Part shown: in pieces, positions 23,725-37,207 of the stretch
Position numbering within the stretch: the first letter of the stretch is position 1
How the letters are laid out: every line of letters begins with the position of its first letter
NCBI GenBank assembly: GCA_014773175.1
Contig: VXCM01001519.1
Coordinates: forward strand, 1 to 64,000
DNA: 64,000 nucleotides
Source: Lucifuga dentata
Lineage: Eukaryota > Chordata > Actinopteri > Ophidiiformes > Bythitidae
Direction: 5' to 3'
Made by a program: the position numbers and the translations under genes
The notes under the pieces: model-generated
What the model saw: only the letters and a program-made list of their open reading frames with translations
What the model was told of the DNA's origin: nothing
The model's database searches: none

Positions 23725-24010
23725 ATTACCGCATCAGAGGCGGTGAAATTCCTGCAGGTTATTTTGAAGAAACCATCGCAAAGCGCTCTAGTAATCATCA
23801 CGCCATTACAGCGCTGCATTCAATTACGCCTCGATCAAATGTCTCTCGACTCAATATTTAGGCCTTTTTAACGCTGCGGTAAAGACACTTGGTCTCCCTA
23901 CAGCAAGGAGACATTTAGTGTTCCAATTTGACAGAGACGCAGGATTAAACTGGTTGCTCTCTAAAGTGAAAATGCGGGCCTACACGCCTTCTCGGGTTGT
24001 ATTAATTATG
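23725..24010. promoter_or_regulatory. Candidate otx1 downstream regulatory element (unverified)
   Basis: A repeat-free, mixed-composition block with many homeodomain-type cores (CGTAATTACCGC, AGTAATCATC, CAATTACGCC, GGATTAAACTGG, TTAATTATGG). It lies about 1.2-1.5 kb beyond the otx1 stop. Such dense ATTA sites in unique DNA are typical of enhancers; conservation not tested. Confidence 0.3.
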
Positions 24011-24480
24011 GACTAATTTGCATTTAGCCTGTTATGTTTAATTACGAATAAAAAATAATCCACAAGCTTTCTAAACAAAAGTGTGACTAGTTCAAATGAG
24101 AGAAAACAGGAATATTTGCTTTCATGCATCTAAACGAGTCCAACTATAGACTCCCTGCTGGGAATCAAACCGACAGACAGAATCCACTGTGGAAAATAAA
24201 TATGACTTAACGGATCTTTATTGGATGAACATGTATGTTATGGTAGTCGCCAAAGATACATTCAACATCTCACTGTCATTTTGGAAATATATTTCCACAT
24301 GCCCCTCAAAAAATGATTCCAATAGTGCTCCAAGTGCTGCGGTTCAGATTTGTCAAATATCACCACTGACAATTCCAAAAAGAGGCGGTCTGTTCTGTGT
24401 AGCTGTGGGTTTTTCCTTTGAAATAATATCTGGAAAACAAAATATAACCTGGACAAATGCCCAGTATATTTTGCATCTAC

Positions 24481-25252
24481 ATTTTAGATTTGTTTACTTT
24501 TGCAAGACATTTCATTTTATTTTACCAAAAAGTATTTTCCCAGCAAAACAATGTATATAAAAACTGAACTTTATGGCCAATTCATTCTCTTTGGAATATT
24601 TGGAAAGATTTACATACAGGTTTTTCTTTTGTGTCTCAAGTGGTAAACAATTTTAAATTCAGAAACACCAACTAAACACTGGTCACTGTAACTGACCCAA
24701 ATACATATTTACATATTTCAGCTCCTCGACGTAGCTGACTAAAATCTCTGTCATTCTAAAATAACAAATTTCAGAAATAAAAACTATACAGGATTTGATT
24801 GGGTTGGAGGTAAGTGGGCACTGCAGGCAGTTCCTGTAGGTGCACAGAGGGAAATATTCCTCTCATCCAGAGAGCTGGTGGTGAAAGGAGTTTGGTTGAA
24901 AAAAAACAAAAAAACAAAAAACAGTCTGGTCTTCTTAGGCTCATCCAAGTATGGATGTCCCAAAAAACAATTTTTCTTCATCTGCAGACTGAGCAGCCCA
25001 CTGCTGCTCATGAACTACTTTTCGTGTTTTCTCTTCACAGGACATGAGGGACTGTTTCTCTTTTTTTGGGGTTTTTTTTTTCCCCTAAGATGCAGAGGGT
25101 GAAGGAGAGAAGAAAAATGTCCAGTTACGGTGAATTCCTGCTACTATCTTCTTATCGTATGGTTCATAAACTCTTTTTGTCTTAAAAACAAGCAATAATA
25201 CAATAATCTGGAAACAAAAAAGAGGGAGCAGACGAGGGAGAAAAAAGCCTGA
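24481..25252 (-). other. Probable otx1 3' untranslated region
   Basis: Follows the otx1 stop on the minus strand. AATAAA (minus) lies at 24516-24521 and another at 24217-24222. The length is a guess; the sequence is AT-rich with several homopolymer stretches. Confidence 0.4.
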
Positions 25253-26068
25253 TCACAAGACTTGGAACCTCCAGGAGGCCTGGTCTTTGTAGTCCAAGCA
25301 GTCTGTGGTGTTAAAGTTGAGCTTCCACGATGAGGCTGCAGTCTGCTCTTTGTAATCCAGGCAGTCAGAGGAGTTGAAGGCCAGGCTGGAGCCACTGTAG
25401 GCCTGGTGGTGGTGGTGATGGTGGTGGTGGCCTGATGACTGACTGATGTGGTGATGCGGGTGGCCTGACATGGAGGAGGCAGTCATGGGGCTGAGCTGAT
25501 GGGGGTGGTGGTGGGAGTGCATGGGGGCGAGGTAGGAGCTGCAGTCAACCCCGCTGAAGTAGGAGCTGGTTGGCGTGGGGTAGCCCTGGCCATAGCCTGG
25601 CGTCTGGTTATAGGACATGGGGTAGGAGGCGGCAGCAGCGGCTGAGCCTGACATTGAACGCTGCATACAGGAAGCATTGGATGGGGGTCCCGGTTCAGGT
25701 AGCNCGGCTGAGCCTGACATTGAACGCTGCATACAGGAAGCATTGGATGGGGGTCCCGGTTCAGGTAGCGGGGCCACGGCTGGGGCTGGAGCATTGCCAG
25801 GGGATATAGCGGGACTCCAGATGGAGGAGACCGTGCTGATGGAGGTAGAGGTGCTGCTGAGTGCGGCCGGGCCCGTGTGGTTGGTGGAGGAGATCGAGGA
25901 TGAGGAGGAACCCGTGCTGGAGACGGCAGGGGGTGTGAACTGGCCGCTGCTCTCAGAGCCGGTGCTCTCTCGTGCCGGGGAGGACTTCTTCTTGGGCGGC
26001 CTGGCTTTGGCACTGCTGCCGCTCTGCTGCTGCTGGCGGCACTTGGCCCGTCGGTTCTTGAACCACAC
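25253..26068 (-). CDS. otx1: otx1 coding exon 3 (homeodomain end to C-terminus)
   Basis: The acceptor CCATCATAG precedes GTGTGGTTCAAG, giving [17 protein letters not shown], the recognition helix of the OTX homeodomain. Lys at homeodomain position 50 (in WFK) directs binding to TAATCC. Downstream are a Ser/Thr-rich region, [29 protein letters not shown], an eight-His run, and two OTX tail motifs (DCLDYKEQ and DCLDYKDQ) ending ASWRFQVL. The His-rich tract and this ending fit OTX1, a nuclear transcription factor for forebrain, midbrain and sensory organs, better than OTX2 or CRX. The exon contains a 65-base N-scar duplication (25639-25769) adding 22 spurious codons in frame. The corrected exon encodes about 249 residues and the corrected protein about 332, close to the usual length. 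Confidence 0.95.
   Translation of the reverse strand: MWFKNRRAKCRQQQQSGSSAKARPPKKKSSPARESTGSESSGQFTPPAVSSTGSSSSSISSTNHTGPAALSSTSTSISTVSSIWSPAISPGNAPAPAVAPLPEPGPPSNASCMQRSMSGSAXLPEPGPPSNASCMQRSMSGSAAAAASYPMSYNQTPGYGQGYPTPTSSYFSGVDCSSYLAPMHSHHHPHQLSPMTASSMSGHPHHHISQSSGHHHHHHHHQAYSGSSLAFNSSDCLDYKEQTAASSWKLNFNTTDCLDYKDQASWRFQVL
25639..25769. repeat. N-scar duplication (65 bp) inside otx1 exon 3
   Basis: 25639-25703 and 25705-25769 are identical around the N at 25704. Unit plus N is 66 bases, so the frame stays open and the stretch [15 protein letters not shown] appears twice. OTX1 proteins have it once, as far as I know. Confidence 0.92.
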
Positions 26069-28674
<2,606 letters not shown>

Positions 28675-28771
28675 CTGGGTAGCCCACTGAGGGGTGCAGC
28701 AGGTCCATAGCAGCGCCGTTGAGCCCCAGGCCGTTGACGCCGTATGGGGGCTGTTTGAGGTAGGACATCAT
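28675..28771 (-). CDS. otx1: otx1 coding exon 1 (N-terminus)
   Basis: Starts with two Met codons and encodes [17 protein letters not shown], then [15 protein letters not shown], the conserved OTX N-terminus. The 97 nt end in phase 1 before donor GTACAC. The start was chosen at MMSYLK because all OTX1 and OTX2 proteins begin there; an upstream in-frame ATG at 28784-28786 (MTACSMM) is probably untranslated. The exon continues upstream as 5' untranslated sequence, probably to an acceptor-like TGTGTGCGCAG near 28865. Confidence 0.95.
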
Positions 28772-28864
28772 GCTACAGGCGGTCACTGCTCCGCCCAGAT
28801 CAGCCCAGCGGTTCGATTCCCCCCGATGCTGCAGCTTGACGGGACAAGAGGCCGATCCAAGTCA
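28772..28864 (-). other. Probable otx1 5' untranslated part of first coding exon
   Basis: Sequence between the start codon and a candidate acceptor (CCTGTGTGCGCAG|TGACTTGG). OTX genes usually have non-coding upstream exons, which makes an acceptor here expected. It contains GGTTCGATTCC (28805-28815 region), which matches a tRNA B-box by chance. Confidence 0.4.
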
Positions 28865-29201
28865 CTGCGCACACAGGAGGGAATATTTCACCCACTCAGA
28901 ACCTACATTTCCATCAGATCTTCAGCTTGTTTGGTCCTGTGAAGCCCTAAAAAGATTCTGTTTCTATTAGCGAGACAACGTAAAACTTAAAAAGTGGCGT
29001 TTCTTCCCAAATAGGTATTTCTTTGGGGAAAAAAAAAAAAAAAAAAAAAAAATAGAAAAAAACAGCAGGGAATAATTGCAAAGATAACTTTCCCTTAAAA
29101 AAAAATTTGAGCACACATAAAGCTTATAATATTAATATGCTTTTCTCTAATGACCGCAGTCAAACACACGTTTTATGTGCAGCCCTGGAAGACTCTCTTC
29201 A

Positions 29202-29236
<35 letters not shown>

Positions 29237-30044
29237 CAAACGGGAACATTTGGCACAAACACGATTAAATAAAGGTGGGATTAATTTTCATGAAGTTTAA
29301 CTGTACTCCGGAACTCGTTTTTTTATGTTCCTCAAAGTTCACAACAAAGATAAGAGCATATCCTACTGTAAATATTTTATGACAATAGGATTTAAAAAAA
29401 AAAAAACACTCAACGAAGCAGTAAATAAACGATTTATTTAGTGGAAGAAACTCGGTAAATCCTTGTAGGAAAATTGGATTTTGGTTTTGAAGAACTAGGG
29501 AGCGTTTTTTTTTTTTTTTTTTTTANTTTTTTTTTTTTTTTTTTTAAATATTTTTCTAATTTATTTGGATTCGCTGGAGCTTTTTGTGGCTCCACAGGAG
29601 AACATTTAAACTCACTTCTTTCAGCTTTAACCGACACAACAGATTTTATGACAGATCTTAAAGTACTGACCAGATGATCCATGTTTGCTTTAAAATGTAC
29701 CATGACATCAACTTCATCCTGCAGAATATTTACTGCATGCACAGCCCTCATGCACATTTTTTTAATGAAACAAGTCTAATTGGTGTGAACGTTGCCGATT
29801 TTACTAAGACTTTGATCTAAAACCTTTTCTCAGTCATTTAAAATAATCTACTGATTTCTGTTATGCATTAAACCATTTTAAAGACCTGAATTAAAGGATC
29901 AATAATCCTATAAAGTGAAAAGTTCTATCATGTTTCGACGTTTGTTGGGTCCCTTTTAATAAAGTTATATTCAGAAACCTTTAATGAATTGATAATTACT
30001 TTTTTTTCACATCAAAACAAACTCTTGATAAAACTCATATTGAC

Positions 30045-30046
30045 TG

Positions 30047-30080
<34 letters not shown>

Positions 30081-30088
30081 GTGTGTGC
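30045..30088. repeat. (GT)n microsatellite
   Basis: GT run with GC interruptions. Confidence 0.9.
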
Positions 30089-30226
30089 GTGTGTGTACGC
30101 GCGCACTGAAAGCTGCTGCTACCTGCAACAAACAAATTCAAAAAGCCTCATCATGGACGCGCTTTGACAGTCTATAAAACCACTGTTGCCACAGGTCATC
30201 GCACCCCGATCCTGTTTTTGGGTCGA

Positions 30227-30228
<2 letters not shown>

Positions 30229-30268
<40 letters not shown>
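30229..30268. repeat. (GT)n microsatellite
   Basis: GT run with one GC interruption. Confidence 0.9.
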
Positions 30269-30270
<2 letters not shown>

Positions 30271-31039
30271 AATACGGTCATGAAGGCTTTTAGGTTTTTG
30301 TTTTATCAAAATATCGCCTTTCACACNCCTAACAAGCCATTTCTAATGGTAATCACTTAACATTTAAACTATCAGAGAGAGAAAATATTACTCTGATGAT
30401 TTCAATCTGATGAGTTAAATCAATAATTTATTGAAATAAAAGCAGAATGTTGCCGTAATGATGCGTTTACTTTGAACACTCAGGAGGAAAATATCCTAAA
30501 TGCTCTGACATCACATCATTCTGATAAAACTCATTCCTCTTTTTCACTTCAAATTTGATATGACCGTTTCATTTAAATAAAAAATAACTCCCTTTATTGT
30601 AAACCAGTAAAAAAATATAAAATAAAAAATCTGTGGTAACTTATTACACATATATACAAGGAAAATTCAAAACCTTAATAAAATAACATCTCATCCTACT
30701 CTAGTAAGCTTGAAATCTGCATTTATGTACTCAAAGAAGAAGTTAACTTCTAACCTTAAGGCTGGTTTAAGTGTAAAAAATTGGACCACAGAAGCTAAAA
30801 ATCTGATTTAACCTGAAAAGGAGGAAATCTCACAGGCCAAAGTTTCACCTGTAAATTGAGGAGATTCTTTTAAATGAGATCCAGTCTGTCCACTCGCTGC
30901 GTAAAACCAAAGCAAAGCCAAACCGAGCTGATGTTCAGCAGCCTGCAGGCCGGATTGAAAATACGAGATGTTGCTGCAAATGAACTCAATTAGAATTTGG
31001 ATGAGACCTCCGGGGAGAGAGAGAGAGAGAGAGAGCGTT

Positions 31040-31240
31040 TCACAAGAGCTCTTATCAGGCCAAATAAATTAACAAAAACCAAAACACGCCTCTCCAATTA
31101 TCTACTCAGCGCTGAAGACGATTTAATGGCCAATTGCGCTGAAAAAACTCGCTGGAATGAGTTGGAATAGAAATATGAAAATTATCTCCAATGGAGGAAG
31201 TTGACTCAATTTATCCAAGCCAAGTCCAGCTTCTAATTGA
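31040..31240. promoter_or_regulatory. Candidate otx1 proximal regulatory element (unverified)
   Basis: Repeat-free sequence with TCCAATTATCTACTC, GATTTAATGGCCAATTGCGC and AAATTATCTCC cores, within 500 bases downstream of the proposed first exon. Inferred only from composition and location. Confidence 0.25.
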
Positions 31241-31471
31241 AATCGCAACACAAATTCCACAGAAAACAGCGTGGAAAGTGAAATCTGTCACATCACGCAT
31301 CAGTTTCACCTGACAAGGCCTTTTTTAAACCAACTGATAAAAGTGACTTTCCTGCCGTATTTACACTTTAATTGCGTGGGTTAATTACGCACAGTTTTGT
31401 TGGTCACATTTCTGGAGCAGAATTACAAACAGGAGAATGTGGCCTAATGAAAGAGGAGAAAGCAGCGTTAC

Positions 31472-31640
31472 CTTGTAGGTCTCCTTCCTTTCCTGAGCTC
31501 TCCGGAGAGCTGCAGCAAAATTATCCAGCAGCAGGAAGTATGCAGGGCACAAACTCACACTTCTCAAAAACAAACTGTCTGCAAACTGACGAGCATCACG
31601 GAGAAACACGCAGCCAGGTCACAAACACGCGGCCGTCACG
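31472..31640 (-). other. Candidate non-coding first exon of otx1
   Basis: On the minus strand, a moderately GC-rich stretch ends AGGAAGGAGACCTACAAG followed by donor GTAACG at 31471-31466. It sits 2.6 kb upstream of the acceptor near 28865, a usual layout for OTX genes. The upstream boundary is arbitrary; it could extend to about 31.8 kb. Confidence 0.4.
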
Positions 31641-31749
31641 GCGTCCACGGTCCGGTTCCGGATGTTTTTACAGGAAAATAAATCGGACTCATTTGCTTTG
31701 AGGGGCTCGTCGCTGTGTCAGAGTGTTAAAGTGATTTCTAATGGAGACG

Positions 31750-31990
31750 GATGGAGATTGATCACCTTCTCTCCGCCCTGCGCCTCTATGAGCCGAGGAC
31801 ACCTGCGGATCCGCCTCCTGCAGCCAATCAGCGCGCGTCTCGCACTAAACAGACAGCGAGGGCGGCCAATCAGCGCGGAAAGGCAGCTGGGAAAGCCCCT
31901 CCCACAATCCCCCTCGCCACTAACCTCCCTCCCCGTCCTCTCGGTCCGGGTGCCGAGACCAGACGGACCGCGGAGAGATTGTGAAAAGAT
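31750..31990 (-). promoter_or_regulatory. Candidate otx1 promoter with two CCAAT modules
   Basis: GC- and CpG-rich block containing GCCAATCAGCGCG twice, at 31823-31835 and 31865-31877, 42 bases apart. GCCAATCAG fits NF-Y (CCAAT) sites, which are common 60-100 bases upstream of start sites. No TATA box was recognised. It lies directly upstream of the candidate first exon. Confidence 0.4.
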
Positions 31991-32563
31991 GGACGTTTCA
32001 CAGGCCTGCAGGAGAAAATGCGCAAAGCTGCGCCAAACTCAGCAACAGAAAGACCAGAGGACATTTTGACTGACCCTGAAGAGTTCTGTCAAATTTTATT
32101 TACTAATAAATAAAAGAAGACTTGGTACCTCAGAGGATATTTAAAAGGAGCGGGACAATTATTCAGCTGTTATTATTCATTTCTTAACGTTTTCTGCAGC
32201 ATCTTAAACTTATTTTTTTGCCAAAATCTGCTTTCTTGCTTTTTTGAAATGCGCGTCACATAAAAACAGTTCGCATTATTTAAAACAAATCAGGTGTTAA
32301 ATGAAGTAAAAACATAGTGAATGTTTAAAGAGGAAGGCGGAGAATGAAATGTAAAAAAAAATCATTTTTTGTTCAGGCTGTTAAAAGTGTTTAGTTCTTT
32401 AAAAAAAAAAAGAAAAAAAATCCTGACAGACCAGCTTGTTCATTATTAATTCTTCTGTCACACTTTTCGTCAAACATTGAATTAAATGGATACTATCATC
32501 CCAAAAAAATGAATGTGAGAAATAAAAGGAAGAAAGAAGTAGAAATAATCCATTTTGATTTTA

Positions 32564-32696
32564 TTGTGATCCCCTCGCACACGCGCGCGCGCGCGCACAC
32601 ACACTTCGGTCTCATGAATATTAATGAGANTTGTGATCCCCTCGCACACGCGCGCGCGCGCGCACACACACTTCGGTCTCATGAATATTAATGAGA
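32564..32696. repeat. N-scar direct duplication (66 bp)
   Basis: 32564-32629 repeated at 32631-32696 around the N at 32630. The unit contains an alternating CG/CA run (potential Z-DNA) and CTCATGAATATTAATGAGA. Confidence 0.9.
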
Positions 32697-32833
32697 TCTA
32701 ATCCCCACTTAGAATTACATTTGAGGATGGTTGACGTAAAGTTTAACAGGGACAGACCTCCAACTCACTGCGGAGGAAAAAGAAGGAAAACCGATGGATC
32801 CAGTAAGAACGTTTAGTTTTAAAGCGTTCGGAT

Positions 32834-32835
<2 letters not shown>

Positions 32836-32881
<46 letters not shown>
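32836..32881. repeat. (CA)n microsatellite
   Basis: Uninterrupted CA run. Confidence 0.95.
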
Positions 32882-32883
<2 letters not shown>

Positions 32884-32989
32884 CTGTCGCCCTTTATTTT
32901 ATTTTATTTCATTAATCTGTGTGTTTGAGTTGTGGAGATGGGTCGGGCCTACACGGCTTGGCTCTGCTCCTTTGTAAAACAACTGAGGC

Positions 32990-32994
<5 letters not shown>

Positions 32995-33021
<27 letters not shown>
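32995..33021. repeat. (GA)n microsatellite
   Basis: Uninterrupted GA run. Confidence 0.9.
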
Positions 33022-33024
<3 letters not shown>

Positions 33025-33293
33025 TGTATTTAAAGTCATCAATGAGAGCACTTTGAGAGAGGAACTTTGACATCAATACTAGGTGAACCAAAAAGGGAAC
33101 CAAATAATTTTTGGAAGTTGTTTGAACCCAGTGGAGGCCTGAAGTGATGCTGCGGCCGCCGTTTGTTGATAAGAACACCTGAACGTACCAAAATCGCACG
33201 TAAACGCACCTAATATCTAGTCTATCCATATTTTGACGCTCAGAGGCCAAAATCTCACGTGAAAATTAGTGAATGTGTATGTGTGAGTGTGTG

Positions 33294-33426
33294 CGTGTGT
33301 GTGAGTGGCGGCAGGTGGAGTGAATGAAGTATTTATATGACAGCACGCACACACATTTTNCGTGTGTGTGAGTGGCGGCAGGTGGAGTGAATGAAGTATT
33401 TATATGACAGCACGCACACACATTTT
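33294..33426. repeat. N-scar direct duplication (66 bp)
   Basis: 33294-33359 repeated at 33361-33426 around the N at 33360. Confidence 0.9.
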
Positions 33427-33504
33427 GATGTGTGTTGAGGTCAAACACTTTTTGTTTTTTATTTCCTACATCTGAAGTCTGCAGTCAGAGGGCCTGTGGA
33501 GGGT

Positions 33505-33635
33505 CTGACCGAAATACCATCAGCCCTCCTCTACACACTCACACACACACACACACACACGCACACACANCTGACCGAAATACCATCAGCCCTCCTCTAC
33601 ACACTCACACACACACACACACACACGCACACACA
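33505..33635. repeat. N-scar direct duplication (65 bp)
   Basis: 33505-33569 repeated at 33571-33635 around the N at 33570. The unit ends in a CA run. Confidence 0.9.
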
Positions 33636-33879
33636 CTCACAGACAGCCTCCCTTAAATTATGCAAAAGGACATTCAACAAATATGGCCTTCACAACACAG
33701 AGACGAGCTATTCTGACATTTCCCTTACATTTCTTGTTTTTTTCCCCTCCTGATGTGAGAAAGACCCCGAGATAAACCCCCGAACAAGTATCAAATTATC
33801 AAGTTGCAGCAAGCTTTTGTAATAAGAGTATTTTGTCTAATCCCAAATTGCAGAAGAATTTTCTTAATGCTGAGCTGGT

Positions 33880-34301
33880 AAAGCCTGGGATTAGGCGGCG
33901 AGGAGAGGAGGGGGAAAAGTTTTGTCCCTTCAGCCGGCAGGATTGGGAGCGGGGATCTGCGGGGATGTTGTCGGTGCTTATTAAAACGACGACGCATAAA
34001 ACACGTTATAGGAGCCCGGTGCCGCTCATGGACAGCCGGGCTCCCTCGGGTGCGGGTCTGGACGGCGGGGAAGGACCGAGGAGAGGCCGAGGTGAAGCCA
34101 GGAGACATGAAAGCTCAGGAGATAATCCTGATCCAGCTGAAGGAGCCTCAGAAACACACCGAGCCGAGGAGCACAGAGGCTCCACCGGTTTTTACGCAGC
34201 GCCTCGCTCCTTTTCGCTGTCAAACAGGCAACAGACTCCACGTGTTTTCACTCCTTCTGCTCCACAGGAACACGAACGCCACTCGGCGTGATGCTGCGGA
34301 G
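33880..34301 (+). other. CpG-rich block with open frame ending at a splice donor
   Basis: GC-rich sequence with many CpGs. A plus-strand frame of 152 codons (33833-34291) and an overlapping second frame (34050-34367) are open, and GCGGAG|GTAAGA at 34302 is a good donor. No protein family is recognised, and long frames are expected in GC-rich DNA. It may be a CpG-island promoter of a divergent non-coding transcript or an alternative otx1 upstream element. Confidence 0.3.
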
Positions 34302-36525
34302 GTAAGACAGGCTCTTTCTGACATTTTTGTCTTCTTTTACTTCCACAATCCAAACCTAATCTGTTAAAATATCTCATTCTTTCGCGGTGTCAATTAGGCC
34401 TCAAAATGAGCGTCACTAACGAGGTGACAGAAATAAATTCATTTAACAGGAGTTTATTGATTTTGTACAGCTGGATAAAACTCTAAAAGTTCACAAAGAG
34501 ATTCTAGACTAAAAGTTTTTCCCGTGAGCATTTGTCAGGAAAAAAAAATCAGTCAGCCTTAAAGTGAAATATCTGCATAAATTAAAATGATGCGTTCAAG
34601 TCCACACAGCAAAACAAGTACTGAAAATGCGCATGTTCTACCGGCCGTTCGTTTAGATCTCACACCACACGCACACACTAACAGACACACACAATCACAC
34701 AATCACACGCACCCAGCAAACGCTCTCCACCGTGTGTCTTTGCTTGTTTTGGCCACATTACAGCCACCCGTGATAAATACGGTATAATACCAACTAAAAC
34801 TAAAGCGCCTCGGGGACGTGATGTGCGTAATATGCGCGTACAGTCAGTCCCAAGCAGAGAAGAAACCAATCAGCAAATTAATTTGAAAGTACTAGAAAGG
34901 CCGGGAGGACGTCTGCTGTCACAACCGATTTTCACTCTTTAATCGTGGATGTGAGGCTGCCTGCAGGGATGGAGCGGAGGGTTCAACATCCCCGTTTTCA
35001 TTTCACACACTTTACTTCAGTTGGACAGAAATAAGAGAAATAAGTCTTAAAGCTAGTAAAAGTTTTGTGAACAGCCAAAGAGGAGAAAACAAACATTTCT
35101 TTTCTTTTTTTTTAAATAATTTATTTGCCCGTTGATGATCCTTTAATTCCACTTTTCTCCATTTAATTCCGGCTCCATCCCCGCTGCGGCTGGCGGAGCC
35201 TCTCCAGCTCTGCCCCCAGTTTTCAGCGCGTAAAAAGCGGCTGAGAAAAAAACATCTGCTCGGTACAAAGTGATTTCTCTGATCTTCCTCGGAGGAACCT
35301 GCTCGGCTCCGACCTCAAACAAAACCCGAACGCCAATTTTAATTTCTAAACACGCAGAATTCACAGGGGAATTAAAGAGGGAGGCGAATAATAAGCGAGG
35401 CTGAGCGCAGCCTAGAAAGCTCTGCGCGCATTTCAATCATTTTTATTGTTGTGTGTGTGGAGAATTCAACTTCTGAGAAAATGGAACCGGATCATCTGGG
35501 ATTAAATACGAGTTTTTATAAAATACAGAAGAATTTTAAAACACGTTAAGATGAAACTCTTTATATAAAATATGAATATTGAAAATTTGAATTTAAAGGC
35601 CTGCATGATATATTCTACAGAGTTAAACACACACACTGGCTGCTTTATGGAGTATGAAATCATACAGACTTTATTGAAGATTTGGGTTATGACACTGGAA
35701 TAAATAAAGTTCACACGTAGAACAGCTGCACTAAATGTGGAACTAAGAAATGCACATGGAAGCATTTTTCTCTTTTAAATAAATAGAAACCAGGTTGTTG
35801 AGCAAAACGCACCTGAATGTGATAGTTGTTCACTTACAAGCAAACGGCAATAAATAATGTATTTATATATATTTTTTGCTTTCGAAAAAAAAAAAAATCA
35901 GGATTTTTAGAAGCTATTGGTCAGAGCAGTGATGAAAATATACAACGTGACTTTATTAAGCTCCAACATGTTTGGTAAACTGCTTTCAAGCCAAAAAATA
36001 AAAAAGCAATAGGAAAGTTAAGAATTATGTAAGATTTCTGAACGGTAACGTTCCCCTTTAAGATATTTTACAAGTAAAAACTTTTGAAGTAAAATAATTA
36101 AAAGATACAGTCAAGTAATGAAGTAGCTTGAAAATTCTGATAATATAAGGACTCATTTTCCTCTTTTTTTTCTTTTAAAAGGAAACAAACGTCAAACCCA
36201 CATCTGCTCAACCAGATAAAACAAAAAATACAAGAAACCCCCCAGTAAAACCAGTTGTGCTGTACCTCAAACTAGCTGATCCCCACATTCAGACAGCGGA
36301 GGCGTCATGACATAAAAATATCATGACATACAAATATCCCAAACATCTGGCTGCCTTTGTCTCACAGTTATATTACATACTAGTACCTTTCAGGGTGAAA
36401 CAGAGGAGAATCCAAATTAAATACAAGGAATAAAAGTGGGACAGTTTGAGTCAGTATAAACATGAACTCAGGCCAAAACAACAACCAGGTCAGGTTCCAA
36501 ATAAATGTCATATAAATGTGTAGGA

Positions 36526-36572
<47 letters not shown>

Positions 36573-37088
36573 AATTCCATTATTGGCTACATTTGTTAGG
36601 AAAGGAGGTACAGGTACACACAGGTACGCTGCCTGTGCCACGGTAACCCTCGCCATGCCACCTGCAGAGTGGCCAAGCGCCAGGGGCCGAGCTCTAACCT
36701 TTCACCCACCTGGCACCCTGCTGGTGGACGGCGCCACCAATCTGGACGGGATCCTGCCCATGCAGGTGTACTGCTGCTGTTGCTGCGCTGCCATGCATGC
36801 AGGATGACTGCAGGCTGGAAAGCAGCAGGCCTGCAATGTGTTTTTATGCGTCTACAGTTTCTGGGGAACCTCTGGAAATGTAAAGATAAGCAGCGGACGC
36901 TCTCGCAGAAACTTACCACAGGGGTTTGGATATTCCCAGGCTGCTGAGTTTACACGAATGAGAGAAAAACAGACTCGCAGCGCTGGTCTGAACTGTGTTT
37001 TTATATTTTCCATTTATCATTTGCACTGAGCTCTGGCTCTTTTCACTAGTTGTGTTTGTGGTGGCGGTACCGGAGGATTATGGGTAGC
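34302..37088. other. Intergenic DNA between otx1 and ehbp1
   Basis: No gene recognised. A second moderately CpG-rich patch lies at 35150-35430, AT-rich sequence at 35500-36200, an (AAT)n tract at 36526-36570, and a GC-rich patch at 36600-36830 with frames open on both strands but no recognisable product. The expected last ehbp1 exon was looked for here and not found. Confidence 0.45.
36526..36570. repeat. (AAT)n microsatellite
   Basis: About 15 AAT units. They translate as poly-Asn or poly-Tyr and are not coding. Confidence 0.95.
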
Positions 37089-37092
37089 TTAC

Positions 37093-37207
37093 TGTTTCTC
37101 CTGGGCGTCCAGGTCTCTGACCAGCGCGTCTCGTTTGTTGACCAGTATGACCAGTTCATCCAGCAGCAGCTGCTCTCGTCTCTTCTGGGCCTCCGTCTTC
37201 TGCCAGT
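37093..37207 (-). CDS. ehbp1: ehbp1 exon, last visible (bMERB domain)
   Basis: Acceptor GTCGTTGCAG, then AC completing Asp, then [29 protein letters not shown] and VRDLDAQEK. This is the distal helix of the bivalent Mical/EHBP Rab-binding (bMERB) domain, which binds Rab8- and Rab10-family GTPases on endosomal and tubular membranes. The exon ends AAACA|GTAAGC. That donor overlaps an in-frame TAA (CAG TAA) at 37089-37091, so if unspliced the protein stops right after Lys-Gln. In vertebrate EHBP1 a further acidic tail with a C-terminal CaaX-like Cys follows; no exon for it was seen between here and otx1. Confidence 0.9.

Larger units (their letters stand above)
16471..24480. other. Intergenic DNA between wdpcp and otx1 3' ends
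   Basis: No gene recognised in about 8 kb. It holds (GT)n at 16613-16652, poly-T/N scars at 16930-16967 and poly-A/N at 19821-19853, CA/TA repeats at 22558-22640 followed by a 42-bp palindrome at 22664-22705, an N-scar duplication at 22985-23113, and (GA)n at 23176-23232. A repeat-poor block at 23725-24010 may be regulatory. The 201-codon minus frame at 19791-20396 runs through homopolymer and N sequence and is not a gene. Confidence 0.5.
28865..31471. other. Probable otx1 5' intron
   Basis: AT-rich unique sequence with poly-A runs near 29031 and 29208, a poly-T/N scar at 29504-29545, and (GT)n tracts at 30045-30088 and 30229-30268. There is an N at 30327 without a clear duplication. The end near 31040-31240 may be regulatory. 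No exon recognised. Confidence 0.4.
31991..33860. other. Upstream otx1 intergenic DNA
   Basis: No gene recognised. It holds three N-scar duplications (32564-32696, 33294-33426, 33505-33635), (CA)n at 32836-32881 and (GA)n at 32995-33021. Short frames here are CA/GA translations. Confidence 0.5.

Noticed and set aside
28800..28820. GGTTCGATTCC matching a tRNA B-box
   Set aside because: No A-box at proper distance and no cloverleaf. It lies in the otx1 leader, so probably chance.
36505..36919. Open frames on both strands in a GC-rich patch
   Set aside because: Includes the AAT repeat (poly-Asn or poly-Tyr) and shows no known family or consistent splice sites. Noted as intergenic.
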